The notes: generated by a model from the letters alone, not told the origin. 64,000 bases of DNA from Centropus unirufus (GCA_013397695.1 VYZI01000075.1:303131-367130); one strand, 5' to 3'. Shown: positions 49,922 to 63,825, counted from the first letter of the stretch. A program made the numbers and translations.

Positions 49922-49957
49922 AATTTTTATAATTTTTATAATTTTTATAATTTTTTT
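49922..49957. repeat. tandem repeat, 4 x 9 bp (AATTTTTAT)
   Basis: Three exact copies of AATTTTTAT at 49922, 49931 and 49940, followed by a fourth with two changes. Confidence 0.95.
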
Positions 49958-50367
49958 AATTTGAAACTATTATAGGAGAAGTCTGAGCTACTGGAGAGAA
50001 CATGAGCTATTTTAATTGGCCACTGTTAAATAAAGTCCTTAAAACTAGATAAACAACTTACCTGCAGTTGTGATGGAACTGAAAAGTTACTACGAAGACG
50101 CTTGTAGCTGAAATAGGTTTGAAAAAAAAAAAGAAAGGACTGCTAACTACCTGTAGTTCCATCACTGGCTTTGCAATTGTTTCCTGCCAGCGCATGCCCC
50201 AATCTACAACACGCCAGAAAAATTGCTGACAAAGCAAGCTCCATTAGCAAGTTCTCCATTTACATGGAACTCAAGGCACTATGGATTACATGGGAAAAAA
50301 AACACCCCTTCTGAATAGTTCCATTCATCTTTTTAATTCCAAAATATTACCACGGAACCACACACAG

Positions 50368-50835
50368 TGGTTGGCAGGGACCTCCATAGAGTGGAACCAT
50401 GCTAGATGGAGTTGCTCAGGCTTGTAGAGCCAAATTCTAAGCATTTCTAAGGCTAGAGAAGCCTTCTCTGGGCTCCTACTCCAAAGCCTACCATGGTCTT
50501 TGGGAAAATCTTTTCTAGCATTTACTTAGAATTTCCCTTGTTCCAGCTCGGGCCTCTTACCTCTCATCCTGTCCAAGGCAAGTCTGACTCCATCTTGCCT
50601 GCACCCTCCCAGCAGCTATTCATGGACAGTGAGAGACAACACCTCTCCACGATGAACAAGCCCAGTTCCCTCCTGGTGCATGACAGGCTGCAGCCCCTGA
50701 CCTTGGTGGCCCATTCCAGCATGACAGTATCTTTCTTGTAGAGGGGAGAGCAAAACTGGACACAATGCCTCAGATGCAGTCTCTTCCAAAGCTGTGTGGA
50801 GGAGAATAACCACTCCCCTTCACGTGGTGCTCCTG
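50368..50835 (-). mobile_element. CR1 LINE 3' region, antisense on +, diverged
   Basis: The + strand follows the reverse complement of a CR1 tail with many changes. Blocks include GGTTGGCAGGGACCTCC, GAATTTCCCTTGTTCCAG, CTCTCATCCTGTCCAAGGCA, GAACAAGCCCAGTTCCCTCC, TTGGTGGCCCATTCCAGCAT and GCAAAACTGGACACAATGCC. The terminal 8-bp repeat is missing or decayed. It is older than the copies at 18.6 and 22.3 kb. Open frames inside it are not host genes. Confidence 0.8.
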
Positions 50836-53800
50836 CTAGGTGAGTTCAGGATGATGCACTGACGATAAGGCAACCTACTGAAAACTATTTGCATGGGCAA
50901 CTCTATCTGTCAAAGTGGCCAGAGAAAACAAGAAGTCTGTACAAATCATTGTGTTGGAGCATTAGGCTACATAATCAAAGAGTACATGTGAAAGATTACA
51001 TGGATATTTCCATTTATTTCTAATAATTAAGTGTGCAAAATTAATAGATTTTAAAATGAAATTGTGTCCCCAAACCTGAGGTTCATGCAATCAGATGCTC
51101 TTCTTCCCTTTTAGAAAACATTTGTAAATAGTGATATACTATTTTTTTTTCCCTTTTTTTCTTTTTTGAAAGAGAAGACAATAGCCTGCGTGACACAAGA
51201 GAGAGCAGTCATCAAAACATCCTTGGGGCATCCAGCATTTCTTTGCTAAACAACCCCAGTGCATCATTCAGGCTACATTACACCAGCATTCACAGAGATA
51301 CAGAAGCTGAAATATTTGGAGAGGCCAGGTGAGCCAGTTCCTTCCCCAAGACTCACAAATGATTTCTACATGTTCCACTCACATTCACCAGAGAGTGCTT
51401 GTGGGGTAGAAAGCCAGGCTATGTAAACCAGGTTGGCAATCCCATTTAGGGACCAGGCTGCGGGAAAGGAAATAAAGGTTTCCTTTTTATATCTACTGAA
51501 ATGCTTTTAGCTCCTTTCAGATCTGTCATAACAACAATACACTTAAGGAATAATCTAATGCTGGCTTAGACCTGTGTTCAGTACAGACTGCTACAAATGC
51601 CTTTCTCAATTTCATATGCTACACTGATGTATTGCACCTTTCTGTATCTGTTTCATTCCCCTATGGTGGATGAAATTCAAAGGTATTACACATAGTGATA
51701 GCTGGCCCCAAGTGAGACAGCTAAACCTACAAATCTGCGTGCACAATGAATATGATGTAGTCAAAGCTAATTAATTGCTCTATATCCATCATCATTCTCC
51801 CATTACAAAGTTCCTGCCTCGTCCTCTCAAGGGCTTTTTTCCTTCACTCTACACCACCTATGACTTCTCTGCACTGATGTTCAAAGCTCTAAGGCTCTCT
51901 TATATGAACCTAGGCTTCTTCCCCAAGCCTACTGACATCATTTCCATGCATGCTTGTCAAAATTTCTTGCTGTTTTCTTCCAAATAATGTGTACCTCGTT
52001 TAGTCCTGAAGATCTGAATGAGAACACAAGTCCTCATTTCCATCTGGATGCAGATCTGTAGATGTTTGCTGCTCCTGTTTCACTTTCCAAGATGGGTTCT
52101 CAAGTCAGCAGAGACAGGAGCAAGGTGCTGCAATGAACTTCTCTCAGTATCTCCTCGCCCTGTTTCAGTAGAGCGATGACTAGGTAGGGAGCAGACTCGA
52201 ACCCTCCTCGTGGCTCCCTCCTTTCCAAGCAGAGGCCAAGGCACACCCGCAGTGCAGCACCACTTATACTGGCAGCTGGCACTGTCTGTCTCCCAGCAGC
52301 AGGGCATTAATAACCATTAACAAAATGCTATATAGTTCCAACATGATGTCAGTGGTATAACCTCTGTCATTCCTGTATCAGCACTAGTGAAGCACTGGTT
52401 TTAATTTTTTTTTCTTTCAACGTTACCTTTGAAATATTCCATAGTGTTGAAACCAGCACCGACTACTTAGAATAGCTCTTATTTTCCAAGTTTGAAAATA
52501 AACTATCAGTTATCAGTATTAACTACATTGAGCAACAGCTGAATTTGTCTCTTCACAATTTTTTACCAAGTTTTAAAAAAATGAACCAAAGCAAAGGCTT
52601 CATACCCTACAGACTGGAAAGCAGCTTTTGGGAGGTAATAAGGATTTCCCATCTGTTTGAGAAAATAGATGCATGAGATTTGGGAGTTTTCTGGAACTGA
52701 TAGTTTATAAGCAAATTACTCTGAACTGGTAGATTATAGCAAATCTGCTACTGCTTTCAGGAGTATAAAATATGAGTATCTTTTCTGCATTCAGACAAGT
52801 AACCAGAGCACAAGCAATTATTTTCAAATATTATACACCTAAAGCCTTTCACAGTCTTACAGTATCAAGGTGTGCATTGTTTCCCAGCTCAAAATAAAAT
52901 AAATGCCAACACTACAGACAGACGAGATAAGGTCTGTAGGGAGAGTTAGTATCATTGATTACAGTAATAAAGATCACTGGAACAAGATACAGTTTTCCAT
53001 GTATTCAACCACATCTTTATTCTTAGATCACTAACAAGAACATCCCTGTTGAATTCAACAGTGATGATTCAGGGTCAATATGCTTTAAGATGATTTGAAA
53101 GATTGTTGTATTTTCAATACTGTCCTTTTTTTGTAGTTACAGATTAAGAAAGTCCTATTTCCATTGATCATATACTTCGTAATTTACTGGCAAAATAAAT
53201 AAGATGTGAGATATGCTTAATCCAAACTCTAAGGCATAAATTACATCCCCCTGTCTCCTACAACGCCTTAAGTTGTCCACATTATCACAATGAAATCTGG
53301 GGTTCTATAAAATAGGATGGGGTCATCAGCTAAATATTTGCATGGCAAACTAGTCCCAGCCATGTCTGTGTCTACACTCATGCCTAACAGCTACATGTGC
53401 AGGGAGTGGATGTGCAAGACCAGATGGAATGGGAATGCTTTGTACTCCCATGTACTTAACCAGCCACATGATGCAGTTCTTTCTCCAACTTTGGTTCAAT
53501 GTGTTTTTTTTTAAAAAAAAATAGCTTTATCTCTCAAAAAAAACCCAAAAAGTTCATGTGATGTAGACGTTCTATTGCAAATTGAAAGAAGATACAGAAG
53601 ACTTGCCAGTTATGGTTCCTGTGTCTAGAGCAGCTGGTTCTAGTTGAATACAGGAAAGGAAAAAAACATCTCAGTGAATGACACAGCAACAAAGGATACT
53701 GCCACAAAAGCAAAGTTGTCTCTGTACCAGCTCAGTACAAACCTCCATCCCCTGGAGCATTTCAGGGTGAGTGAGCTGAGAGGACAGCACAGGCACTGCA

Positions 53801-56800
53801 GTCATGTATGGAAGCAGGTGACAGAAGGGAATGGATGCAACATTCATCTCCTGTTGCAGACCTCCTGAGAAATCGTGTGCCTCGGGTTAAATCAGGTTTT
53901 AGAGACACCTTCTATCAGGCAGTGCACCAACCAGCAGCACTTCAGTGAGAGGCAAATCCGCATCCCTGTGGAAATGGCAGAAGACTGATTAATTTAATCC
54001 CATGTCCTTTCTAAGGAAAGGCAGTAAAAGACAGCGAGGAGCAAAAGCTGTACAAACGTACCAGTGTCTTATTCCTCCTTTGGCAGAGAAAATGAGGAGT
54101 AGATTCCACATGTCCACCCCTCCCCTGATCACAGCATTCAGCAGAAGCAGGGGGGAGAAGGGGTTCTCTGCAAAGCCCGTGCCTCTGAGGCAGCAGCAGG
54201 GCAAGAGCTCAGTTTTATGACTCTTGGCCCCAGCACAATTTACCATTTAAAAACTAATCCTCCTCCATTCGAGAGCATAAGGTCTCCTAAAGCTCTCTTG
54301 TCCACTTCTCTGATTCTTCATTGTCCACAATGACAGAGAGAAGCCGAAGACCTAATCGGTGTGTAATTCAATCGCTGTCCAGGCTGTGTCTTAGCACAAT
54401 GCTCTGCTTGTAGTGGCACGGGTTAAGTCAGCCAGCTACTGTTATGCCCCACAGCAGGTGTGAAGAATGTCACTCGCTCCAACTGTATGTTACCACTCCG
54501 TCAAAGTCCATTTCTGACACCACTTTCACTCACCACTTAACGATTGTTTTTCCTGCTTGCACCACGCTAATTGTCAGCTGTATGGTAAATGGGCACTTTC
54601 AGTATTTTTGACCCTGAACTGGGAATTCCTGCACAGCATAACATGGGCTTCATACAAAGTAAAACCCTCTGTTCTCCAGATCCCCAAAACATGGAGGCCT
54701 GCTAAAAAGCTCCTGAGTTTCCTTAGTCTTAATCCAGCAATTAGTAATTCATTTTTTTGACTCGCTACACCCAAAGTGCTTCAGTCTCTTGTTCCTCACC
54801 AGACAGGACACTGGACATAGCCACACACCTTTTGGAATGCCTTGAATCCGCAAAGCTCCTTGGTACCCAATTACATTTAAATCAGCAAGAGAAAAGTGCT
54901 TAAAAAATTCTTATGCACCCCCAGGGGGTTAAAAATGTCTGGAAAACAAAATTATATGTGCTGCCACTCTTAAACACAGGTCTCAGGCCACTTTGAGACC
55001 AGCATCTGGCTTAAACAAAAACCAAAACAAAAATCAAAACAATTAAAAATGAGTAGAAATTTGCACTTCCATTTTTCTTGAGTCATACCACTCCACAAGG
55101 AAGCTGAGGAAGAGGACAGAGGAAGAAGGCAGGGTTGCAGCTGCCAATTCTGCCATGCAGAAAAGGAGATGGGAGAACTGTTGCTGATAAACCCACAGCA
55201 GCACATTTTCAGCCACATTTGCTGGAAGTGGCAAAAAACATTGGAATGTTAACCAGGAGTACATCAGAAGGTGTCTTCCCCTCACAAAGATGCACATCAC
55301 AAACTTGTAATAGTCACGTGTGATGTTTCTTTCCATGTGTAACAAGGACATGTCCAAGCGATGTGAGCATAGAACGAGCGCAGAAACCTCCTATTTCTAA
55401 CGCAACTATTTCCTTAACAGCCTTGAAATTTCATTTATGTAGAACTTCTGGTGTTGTTTCTCTAATTCCTTAATTTTCATGTAGAAGCAATACCAATAAG
55501 AGGAACACCTGATCAAAGAGCTACACTGGGACAGCAACTGTACAGGACTGTACCAGCAGGAGCAGTTTTTTGTCCTAAAGAACAAACAACTGAAGTTGAC
55601 TGGATAACATGACCAATCCAAGAAATGGATAAACCAAAATGGAAACAATTTCCCTGCCACCACATAAATGATCTTAAATCAATATATTTGCTATGTAATT
55701 CTATACAGGAATTATGGTTATCAATCCTACCTTATCCTGGAATGGGATGAAATACTTTGTCACACTTTCAAGTCCTGGGAAGGCACTAAGAAGACGAAGA
55801 AAGATGACCCAGCTCCTTACCACTTGCTACAGAAAAGGTCGTAACATTCAAAATAAGAATTGGACATCTTTATTTACAATGTTTAACAAGTCTTGCTTGG
55901 TGCTGAAGCCAAGCTGCTCTTTTCACCCATACTCATCTACTGTCATCACTGACGGCTGATTTCCAAACATGGCCAGTCACCAGTTTACATGGCAGAGGTC
56001 ATGAGACATTCTTGCATCCTGAATCAGGGTTTAGTAATGCCATATGCCAAGCCTTAGAAGCACGCAGAGCATTTGCTACTGAGTACCTGCGGAAATCCCA
56101 TTTCCTGACAAAGAGAGGCCTCCAATATTCATGTTTTTCTCCTGCTCTTAGGCCATGCTGTAATGAAAAATGGCCTTATTAATCCTTTTATAGCTACATA
56201 GGGAAGTGTCCTTGCTGAACATTTAACCCCCCTTATGGAGGTTCACTAGGATCTTGGTTGAGCAATAAGCAAAGATACTCAGAATGGAAAGCCTGGCTGG
56301 TGGGATGTGACTGAAACCATACATAGGGTAGGGGTACATGTAAGGATACAAAGTGGATGTGCAGGTTACCAAAGAAAGTGGAACGATTGTGGTAGCTTTA
56401 TTGAATATAAGCAAGAGGACAAGACCCTAAGGAGTCACATTAAATTTGACATTAATGCTGACAGTTGCATGTGCAAGAACAACCGAAAAAGTAGAGCATG
56501 CTCATGGCAAGGGAGGCCAGCAAGGCTCTTGCTGGCTGCATGTGCATAATCAGAGTGCAGAACTGCACAGAGACCTCTGCTGGGTCAGTGAGAACAGTCC
56601 AAGGGGAAGAAGTTGAAGATAAGCTGGAAGGGAACTGGAAGGAGCTGGTTGTGAGGCTTGTAATGGGAATGACTTTGAATGGCCTGTTAAACATGTTAAA
56701 TATATATATGTTAAGACTCTCTGCTCTGCAAGATACTCCCCCAAAACCTCCTGCTGCAGATCCGGGTTGCCCTTACTCTAAGCTTCCTTCTTCCCTTTGA

Positions 56801-58200
56801 GGGCCATGATTTCTTTAGTCCAAGAAACTTGCATCCTTGTCCTGTACCCTTCACTCTAGTCCTGGATTTCTGTTGCATTACCTCTGACACATGCTACCTC
56901 TTCCCCCTTCTCAAACTCTGGCTGCTACCTCCCAGTCATCCACATCTCTATGTGCCCCCACAGTCTGCTCACCCTCTGTTTTCCCAACACTGCCCCCCTG
57001 TGCCCACTTCATAACCCCAGATTATCTCTGCTTTTGTTTTCTTCCCTCGCTGTTAGCTTTGGCAGTGTGAGTGTGAAGCCCAGGCTATCACACGCAGCAG
57101 ATTATCAGCTTGTACACTTGTGCACCTCATCTCACTTTTTCTGGGCTGCTCACTGGAGCTTTAAACAAACAACTTCAAACACTGAAAAACTGTGAAGGAC
57201 TACCAGCCCTCAAAATTTCTCACACACTGTCCTGTACCTTCATCATATCTTCAACTGACAATACAGGCTTGGCAGTTTGGAGATCAAACACTTGTCATGG
57301 CCCTGTTGGTCTTTGGTGGTCCTTCAGCCTCATTTCGAGAACCACCATCCATCACAGTGCTGTGCAGTCTCAGTGCAGGCAGAGTGACAGCCACTATTTC
57401 CCACTTCAACACGGGAATGCTAGAACTTTTGTCTGCTAAATGCTGGGTAGAGAGGTCAGCTCCCTGTGGCACACTCCTTTTTCCTTCCTTACTGCTGATC
57501 AGCTCTTCCTCTGGGTACTTCAGGGGACCCCCTCCTCTTGGCCATGGCAGTGTACATGCAAACAGCTGCTAGGGCTGGATGAAGCACCTGCTCTGGGCAA
57601 CAGCAGCTGGAGTTCATTTTGGGTCCAAAGGGCCGAGGCCAAGCAGGCTGACCGCATGTGCACTAATCCAGTATCATCACCAACTCCACCAACAACAGGT
57701 GCCTCTTTGAAGAGGGAAGGAAAAACTATTTGGGGAGGAATCAGAGCATTATAAGGGACATTGTGGGCCAAGTCCTCAGCTGGCACATGCTCAGTTAAAG
57801 CATGTACTTTCTTTACGTTATACAAGTAAAGTTCACATACACCAGTAAAAGATTTGGTCCGCTCTCAGTCCTGCATCTCTTCTTTTTGGTTTTCCTAAGG
57901 ATTTTTCACATCCACTCTTTGCTCTGCGCTGATCTTTCTTTAAAAAAAGAAAGAAAATAAACCCTTCTGTCCCTTGCTTCAGACCAGACAGTTGAATGTC
58001 ACAAGCTACATACACCTACTTCAGCATCCCCCTCTACACAGGTAACACAATCTTACCAGTGCCTGACAAGCCATGTCCCTCGGTCCTGCTGGAGTTGGGG
58101 AGCCCAGAGCACGAGCGCGCATCAACAGGAAGGAAGAAGGGTGATCTCATTCTGGAACAAATCAAATCAAACCTTACCAAAGTCCCTTAAGAACAGGTTT
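50836..58200. other. non-coding DNA, nothing recognised
   Basis: Intron-like, with poly-T runs near 51.14 kb and A/T runs near 53.5 kb. GC-richer patches at 52.1-52.3, 54.05-54.2 and 57.4-57.7 kb carry short open frames in several frames without recognisable motifs. Confidence 0.4.
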
Positions 58201-58213
58201 TCAGCACAGGCAT

Positions 58214-58305
58214 GGTAAGAATTCCCCATGCACTTGCTCAGACCAGTGGTCCACATAGCCCAGTGTGTGATTTCAGTGTATGGCCTCTACAAAATGACAT
58301 AGGAG
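58214..58305 (-). mobile_element. old CR1-like scrap, antisense on +
   Basis: The run TCAGACCAGTGGTCCACATA followed by GCCCAGTGTGTGATTTCAGTG and TATGGCC matches, with gaps, the 'tcagaccagtggtccatctagcccagt...cagtggcc' pattern of old CR1 tails that are abundant in turtles and crocodiles. It is short and strongly diverged. It also lies inside an unsupported 168-codon open frame (58212-58718). Confidence 0.45.
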
Positions 58306-60772
58306 GAGCAGAAAAAAACTCAGCCAGAAACAGCTATTGGCCAAACTGGCTCCAAAGAAAATGTTTTTCTCTCACTGTGCAGGAAGCTGGGTTACAAATC
58401 AATGTGTACCAATTTCTTTTTGAAGTCCCTCTTAGTGTATTAACGATAAATGCTTGTATTAATGAATGCCTCTGTTTTCACTTTTCTGAGTCCTGCCATT
58501 CTGAGCTCCAGAGGTCAGTTCCACAAATCTGGTACCACTCCTTGCAGTTACTCTTGTGCCTGTTTCTAGAGAACCTGGAATTTCACTGGAGCCTGAGAAT
58601 AGAACTGGATTCACAAAGATGGCACTGCAGAGCCCTGCCAAAAGCACTCTGCCCACACAACATTCATAAAAGCAGGTTTTCCAAGGTCCTGTTGATGCAC
58701 TGTCAGAGAAAAACATGACCTTGCTAGCTCATGTGAACTGGTCACAGTCCTCATGACTTTGTATTCCAAAATTTATTTTACTGAACTGTACATCTTTTAA
58801 TTAATGAGTTCCCAAGATTTCCATTTGTTTAAGTCACTTTCCCCTTGGGACCATGTCTCAGATGGGTTATATTACCAAAAGATGCAAAGTGGAGAGAGTT
58901 GAAGAAGCAGAGCTGCTGGTGAGAATAGTACAGGCAGAAAAAATAGTCTCCAATTCATAACAGTTACTGGCATCTCATCCACAAGTACACACAAGTGTAA
59001 ATTGTACTGCGTTGGCTTGCCCACTCAAATTAGTCTCCAAGAATTTCCCTTGACAAACACTGCAGTACAGGCTCGGCAATGCCATTTCCTCACCAATGCA
59101 GAGACATTCACACAACCACACAGGAATGTCCAGTGCTAGACACATATTCTCAGCTGCTGCAGACTCACAGATTCCCTTTGAGGTTTTAAACCCTACCAAA
59201 GTTGGAAAATGGCATACAAAGAAGGCAATTTGCACACTTAGGTGTCAGTTTTGTCCACATATAGGCCTGAGGGAACCATGTGGCAATCGCCTCTACACAC
59301 GCTTAATACTGAGCAGTACGGATACCTACGTGTTACTGCCCTTTCCAGCACAAGCAATAAAACACTCTTAGCATCTGACAGCCACAGACCTCTTCCTAAC
59401 CCTCTGAATCCTCTCTGCAGCTTGCTGTCACTGGGCACATTTCACGCAAGCCAGCTGCATAGGATTTATTCAGCCACTTTTGGAGTATCAAAGCTAACTT
59501 TTTTTTCCTGCCTTCGCCCCAGGCAGGCGCTTGGTATGCAGGATTTCAATCAGAGAACAAACTGTCCTGTGAAATTTGAAAATACTCAGCACAGCAATTT
59601 CTAAATTCTAAAAAAGATAGCAACTGGAGCTAGTAGTTCAAAAATAAAAAGGAAAGCATTTCACTGCATTACTGTGAGTAATGACACCCTCTCCTGAAGA
59701 CCAAAACAAATAACTTCCCAAGATTATCAGTTAACGGTGCTGTCTGCCTTAAGTGATAGGAATCATACACGCTTGGAGTTATACCTCATAATAATAATAA
59801 TGAAATCAGCAGAAAACCAAATTCAACAAGTGTTCTCCATAAAGACGTTGAAATATAAAGCAATTTGATCCCTGCAAACTGGTACAAAAGACTGCCTAGG
59901 ACAGGCAACCACAAACAGACTACAATCTAACACCTACCATTATTAGATTTTTATCACATATGTAAAGCTATTAAAATGGAATTAGGCTGAAAGTGATAGG
60001 GAAAGAGATACCCTAGGGAATCAGAACACTTAACACTATGAAGGATAATATGTAGGTGGCCTAAAAGAGGTGTTTTGAGCAGAAAGCAGAAATAAAGGGT
60101 CATTTGTGACTCAAACTAGAAGAGGAATTATTTCACTGGAATTTAGCACAGCTTTTAAATTATATGATGTTTGGGTGAAATTATCCACCTCTAGTTTGTC
60201 TGATTCACCACTACTGAATCCATAATAATACAGAATTTAAAACAAACATTTAGCTGATGACTGTTCGCATTACAGCATCACATAAAGAACCTTTTCATGT
60301 TTTGTTCTCAAGTAGTTTCATTTAAACTTTGAAAGGATTCTTTTTCAAACAAAAACTGTGGAAAAGGTTCATAATTATTTTGTGGTGTCTACGACAGCTA
60401 AAACATTTAGAATCATCTCCTCTTCACCTGCAAACATTTCGCACACTTCTTAGAACATCTGTGATTTTAATTTCTTCTCTCTTAAGCCAGACAGCAAGTG
60501 GTATCAGTCATTTAACTCCCAGGACTACCTGTGCTTCAGAACCAGGTGCTCTTGGTATGAGCACTCTACGAGCATCAGCAATATACAGAAGCACGACAAT
60601 AACTGGTTTCTGGGTCTTCATCCTTTGCCTGCAGTTTACCTCTGCTAATCCAAATATTCTGAATATGTACAGAGCACATCAGCTTATGCTCACCTAGAAC
60701 GGGTAGGTCTGATCTTCCCTCAAGGGTCAGGGAGTGTACCTGCTAAAGTTTACACTGCCTGGAAGGCATTAC
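58306..60772. other. non-coding DNA, nothing firm
   Basis: AT-rich with a short (ATA)n run at 59788-59801. Near 60.55-60.59 kb a 37-base minus-strand segment could splice in phase after the candidate exon at 60773-60888, but its donor is weak, so I do not list it as an exon. Confidence 0.35.
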
Positions 60773-60888
60773 CTGAAGCCGCCGATTTCAGATGGCATAG
60801 ACTGCACGAAAAGAGGCACTGCCTTTTTCAACACGTCAGGTCTTATTTTCTCATTCATCCAAAAGGAAATATAGATTCTTACCCACAG
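60773..60888 (-). CDS. candidate coding exon of an unknown minus-strand gene, perhaps the first coding exon
   Basis: Best exon candidate in the window. On the minus strand a strong acceptor (CTCTACCTTCTTTTCCACAG) leads into 116 bases that end at TTCAG/GTAATG, a good donor. Only one frame is open throughout, as 38 codons plus two bases; the other two frames stop early. It keeps four CpGs, more than its surroundings. The first ATG on this strand is at 60858-60856, giving MNEKIRPDVLKKAVPLF and, near the end, QSMPSEIGGFR. Upstream candidate exons carry no in-frame link, so they would be 5' UTR. The Kozak context is poor (T at -3). No homolog recognised. The + strand is also open here, so chance is not excluded. 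Confidence 0.3.
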
Positions 60889-61294
60889 CTGTGGAAAAGA
60901 AGGTAGAGCTGAGAGGTAAGGTATACAAATTATGACAGACTGCTGGCAGTTTGGGATTGCACAACTCCCTTATGCAACCTCCTGCCTGAGGTGCACCACA
61001 TGTTTTCAGAAATTCCACAGAATCCCCTTAAATTTGCTCCAGTGCTGAGACCCGGTGGCTTCAACCTGCTATAAGTGACTGGATTTATGACATGCCAAGG
61101 ACAGACTGCAACAATGAGCCTTAAGTTTGCTGGCCTATGCTTTTTAAAATCGGGCTTAAAATAACAACTAGAAACTCTCAGAGGCAGAGAAACCCTTGTA
61201 CTTGATTCTAACTTACTCCTAAGCACAGCCTCTTAAAAAAAAATTTAAACGGGTGGTATCAGCCAGTACCACTTGAAATGAAGAGTCCACTTAC

Positions 61295-61345
61295 AGCTCA
61301 ACTATATTTATAAGAGAAGAAACAGAGATTGCAGTGTCGATGCCG
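61295..61345 (-). other. candidate 51-nt exon (possibly 5' UTR), minus strand
   Basis: On the minus strand AAGCTTCAATCTAGTCAG precedes 51 bases ending at GAGCT/GTAAGTGG, a strong donor. One frame is open, but joining it to the exon at 60773-60888 in that frame gives an immediate stop. If both are real, this one is untranslated or belongs to another isoform. Confidence 0.15.
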
Positions 61346-62286
61346 CTGACTAGATTGAAGCTTGCTCAGCCTGGCTGCCACCCCCCTGCAACCATCAGAG
61401 AGGCATGGAGCACAGAAGGCCCACAGAGCTCCAGCTCTCCTCGGTGCCTCTGCCCAAGCCAAACCGCGGGCTTCCTGAGCGCTGGCAGAGGCAGGGCTCT
61501 TAAAGGCACAGATGAGTTGCGGTGCCCCTAAGGACCTCATAAATACAAGGTGAAATGACTAGGGGAGAACAACTCAATTTAGATGACTTGTCAACATCTA
61601 CAGTTGCACTGGAGAGTGATACATGCTTCAGAGAAAATAGCGATATATACAGCTCGTAGACAGAAGTTTACCTGCAGCCCCATTATTAAGGGGTCCATGT
61701 ACATGTACAATCACATACACCCAAACACAGCCATGGGCAACTTGATTTCAGATGCAACAAAACAGCTGGAGGTGTCAAACAAACCAGGTTAAGGCGGGAC
61801 AACTGTCACAGCCAAGAGTCCACCTATGCAGTAACCTGAGATGCAGTTACATCTTGCCTCGACTGCAGAGCTCCTCACCCCACAGACCTCAAACCTGCTG
61901 TTGGCATGGAGCCTCCTCCGGCCTGCAGAAGGTAGGGTGGGAGCAAAGGGAGAGGATGAGTCTGCGTGAACAATGTGGTCATGGCAGGAGCTGGGAAGAG
62001 CCTACAAGGAGGGAGAGAATAAGGGAGGTGTGCCTAGGGACTGGTGGGAGGGTGAGGGCAGGTGCTTTGCAAGCAGGATGTGCCCTGAACTCCAAAGTCA
62101 CAAAGCAGCTCTGAGCATCAGCCAGAGTGGCCCGAGGCTCCCTGCTGTGCTGCAGGGCACTGGCCTCTCTGGGCCCCTGTAATACCCTGCCAAGAAGGAC
62201 CTGAGGCTGCCCGTCTCCTCACGGCATTACCTGAGGCAAAAGCTATGCTACTGAAGTGTCCCAGGGTGAAAGCAAGCATTACTTAC

Positions 62287-62348
62287 AGCTAATCCAATTT
62301 AAACACTGCAGAAAAGAGCATGAATTAGGAAATCCTTCTATACTTGTT
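62287..62348 (-). other. candidate 62-nt exon (possibly 5' UTR), minus strand
   Basis: A pyrimidine-rich acceptor (CTTATCTTTAACCTTCTGTCACAG) and a strong donor (AGCT/GTAAGTAATG) enclose 62 bases on the minus strand. One frame is open. It contains an out-of-frame ATG with a short upstream frame. It lies 1.6 kb inside the CpG-rich right edge and would suit a leader exon. The evidence is the splice-site pair only. Confidence 0.18.
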
Positions 62349-63825
62349 CTGTGACAGAAGGTTAAAGATAAGCTTTGCCTTATTTCAGAAACTCTTACAC
62401 GTTTGTCTTCTGTGTTTACTCTAGACACAGCATGGGCTGTGGGCATATTCCACTTGAAGGACAGGCTTCAATCGGTAAAGTTCCAAAGAACTCTCTTTAT
62501 ATCCTAATGTTCTGTATTGTCCAGAGTTTTGAAGTTAAAGAAAAACTACCCTGCAGAAAAGAAAAGAATGACAAGTGAGCCCGTTTCTCAATATGTGTGC
62601 CATGTAAGCTCATGTCAAGGGAGCTTATGGAACTGAACTACCTGAGGTAACAGTGACAACAGAGGCACGAAGTGTCACAATTTTATCAGGCCACTGGTGC
62701 CAAGTGGGAAAACTGAATGAAGGCAAAAAAGACATGGCCGTTTCCAGTACAACTGAAGAACATCCTCAAACACCTCAACTGGCCTTAAACACAACACTAA
62801 CAGATATTTTGCAAATACAAAAATATCAGCAAGAGGAAAAAAGAACCTTTGACTCTCTAGAATAGGAAAGCAAAGGAAAAACTAAGCTTCAGAGTATTTA
62901 AAATGAGTGCCCAAAAAAGGCACTTAAAAGTGGCTTCCAAAATCAAAATTAATCCAAGTATTTTACAAACAGGATTTCACTGTGGTACCTCATTTTAGTA
63001 AAGTGAATATATATAAAATAAAGGTAGCTATGGCACTGCATAGTAATTTTCAGTACCTATAAGCCCCCAAAATAGGCTCCTGTCTGCTCAGCTTTAGACC
63101 AACAAGACCAATTACTTTAATGGCTAAAACAAATGCAGTTGGAATGGAAGGAACTATAAGGATACTGATGGAAGTATATCTTCCCAGCCAAAGTCCCTGG
63201 TGCCCCTTACTGAGAACTTCAGAACAAGGCCATACATTGTTGAACTGTTTTGGCAATGAATATATTGTAAGTTATTAATTTAGGTACCTACTTTAGCCTT
63301 GCAAACCTAACAGCTATACTGTAGCCATATGCACTTTTACCCAAATGCTTAAAATAAGCATATGCTTAAAAGTTGGGTTTTTTTTAAAGTTAACTCAGCA
63401 CAGTTTTTATTTGCTGAAACTTTTCATTAACTACATCCTGAAGAATCAGAAAAATGAAAAAAATGGACAACGACAGTACACAAAGAGGGCTGAAGAGCAT
63501 ACGAGGCGGAGGCATCGAACTAGAAGTACGTAAGTTTCCCATGGGCGATTTTCTCACATCTTTCTGTGACTGCTCTCAGAGGATGTGTGCTCTGCTCTAG
63601 GTAGTCACATCCAATAACAATTAAAATGTGCGATGGCATAATGATTCTGTCCTTAGCATCCTGGATCTGGGGGGGAGGGAGGTGCTAGGCTAGAAAAATA
63701 TTCCACGGAACAGCAGGTAACATTAAGCTTACGGAAGACAAAGTCACTGAACGGAAAATGATCAAAGCCGAAGGGTGCTGAGATTGCTCATTTTTCCACT
63801 TCACTGACTCGAGCCTCTCAAAGGC
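62349..63825. other. non-coding DNA, probable intron 1 or promoter-proximal sequence
   Basis: No recognised repeat. A near-perfect + strand donor motif (TAC/GTAAGTTT) lies at about 63530 in CpG-containing sequence; no matching exon was recognised. Confidence 0.35.

Larger units (their letters stand above)
44550..50360. other. non-coding DNA with AT tandem repeats
   Basis: Intron-like. A GC-richer patch at 45930-46110 is unremarkable otherwise. The + open frame of 166 codons at 48383-48883 has no recognised domain or promoter, and I treat it as chance. Two AT-rich tandem repeats are listed separately. Confidence 0.4.

Noticed and set aside
58212..58718. 168-codon open frame on +
   Set aside because: It begins inside an old CR1-like scrap and shows no recognisable motif.
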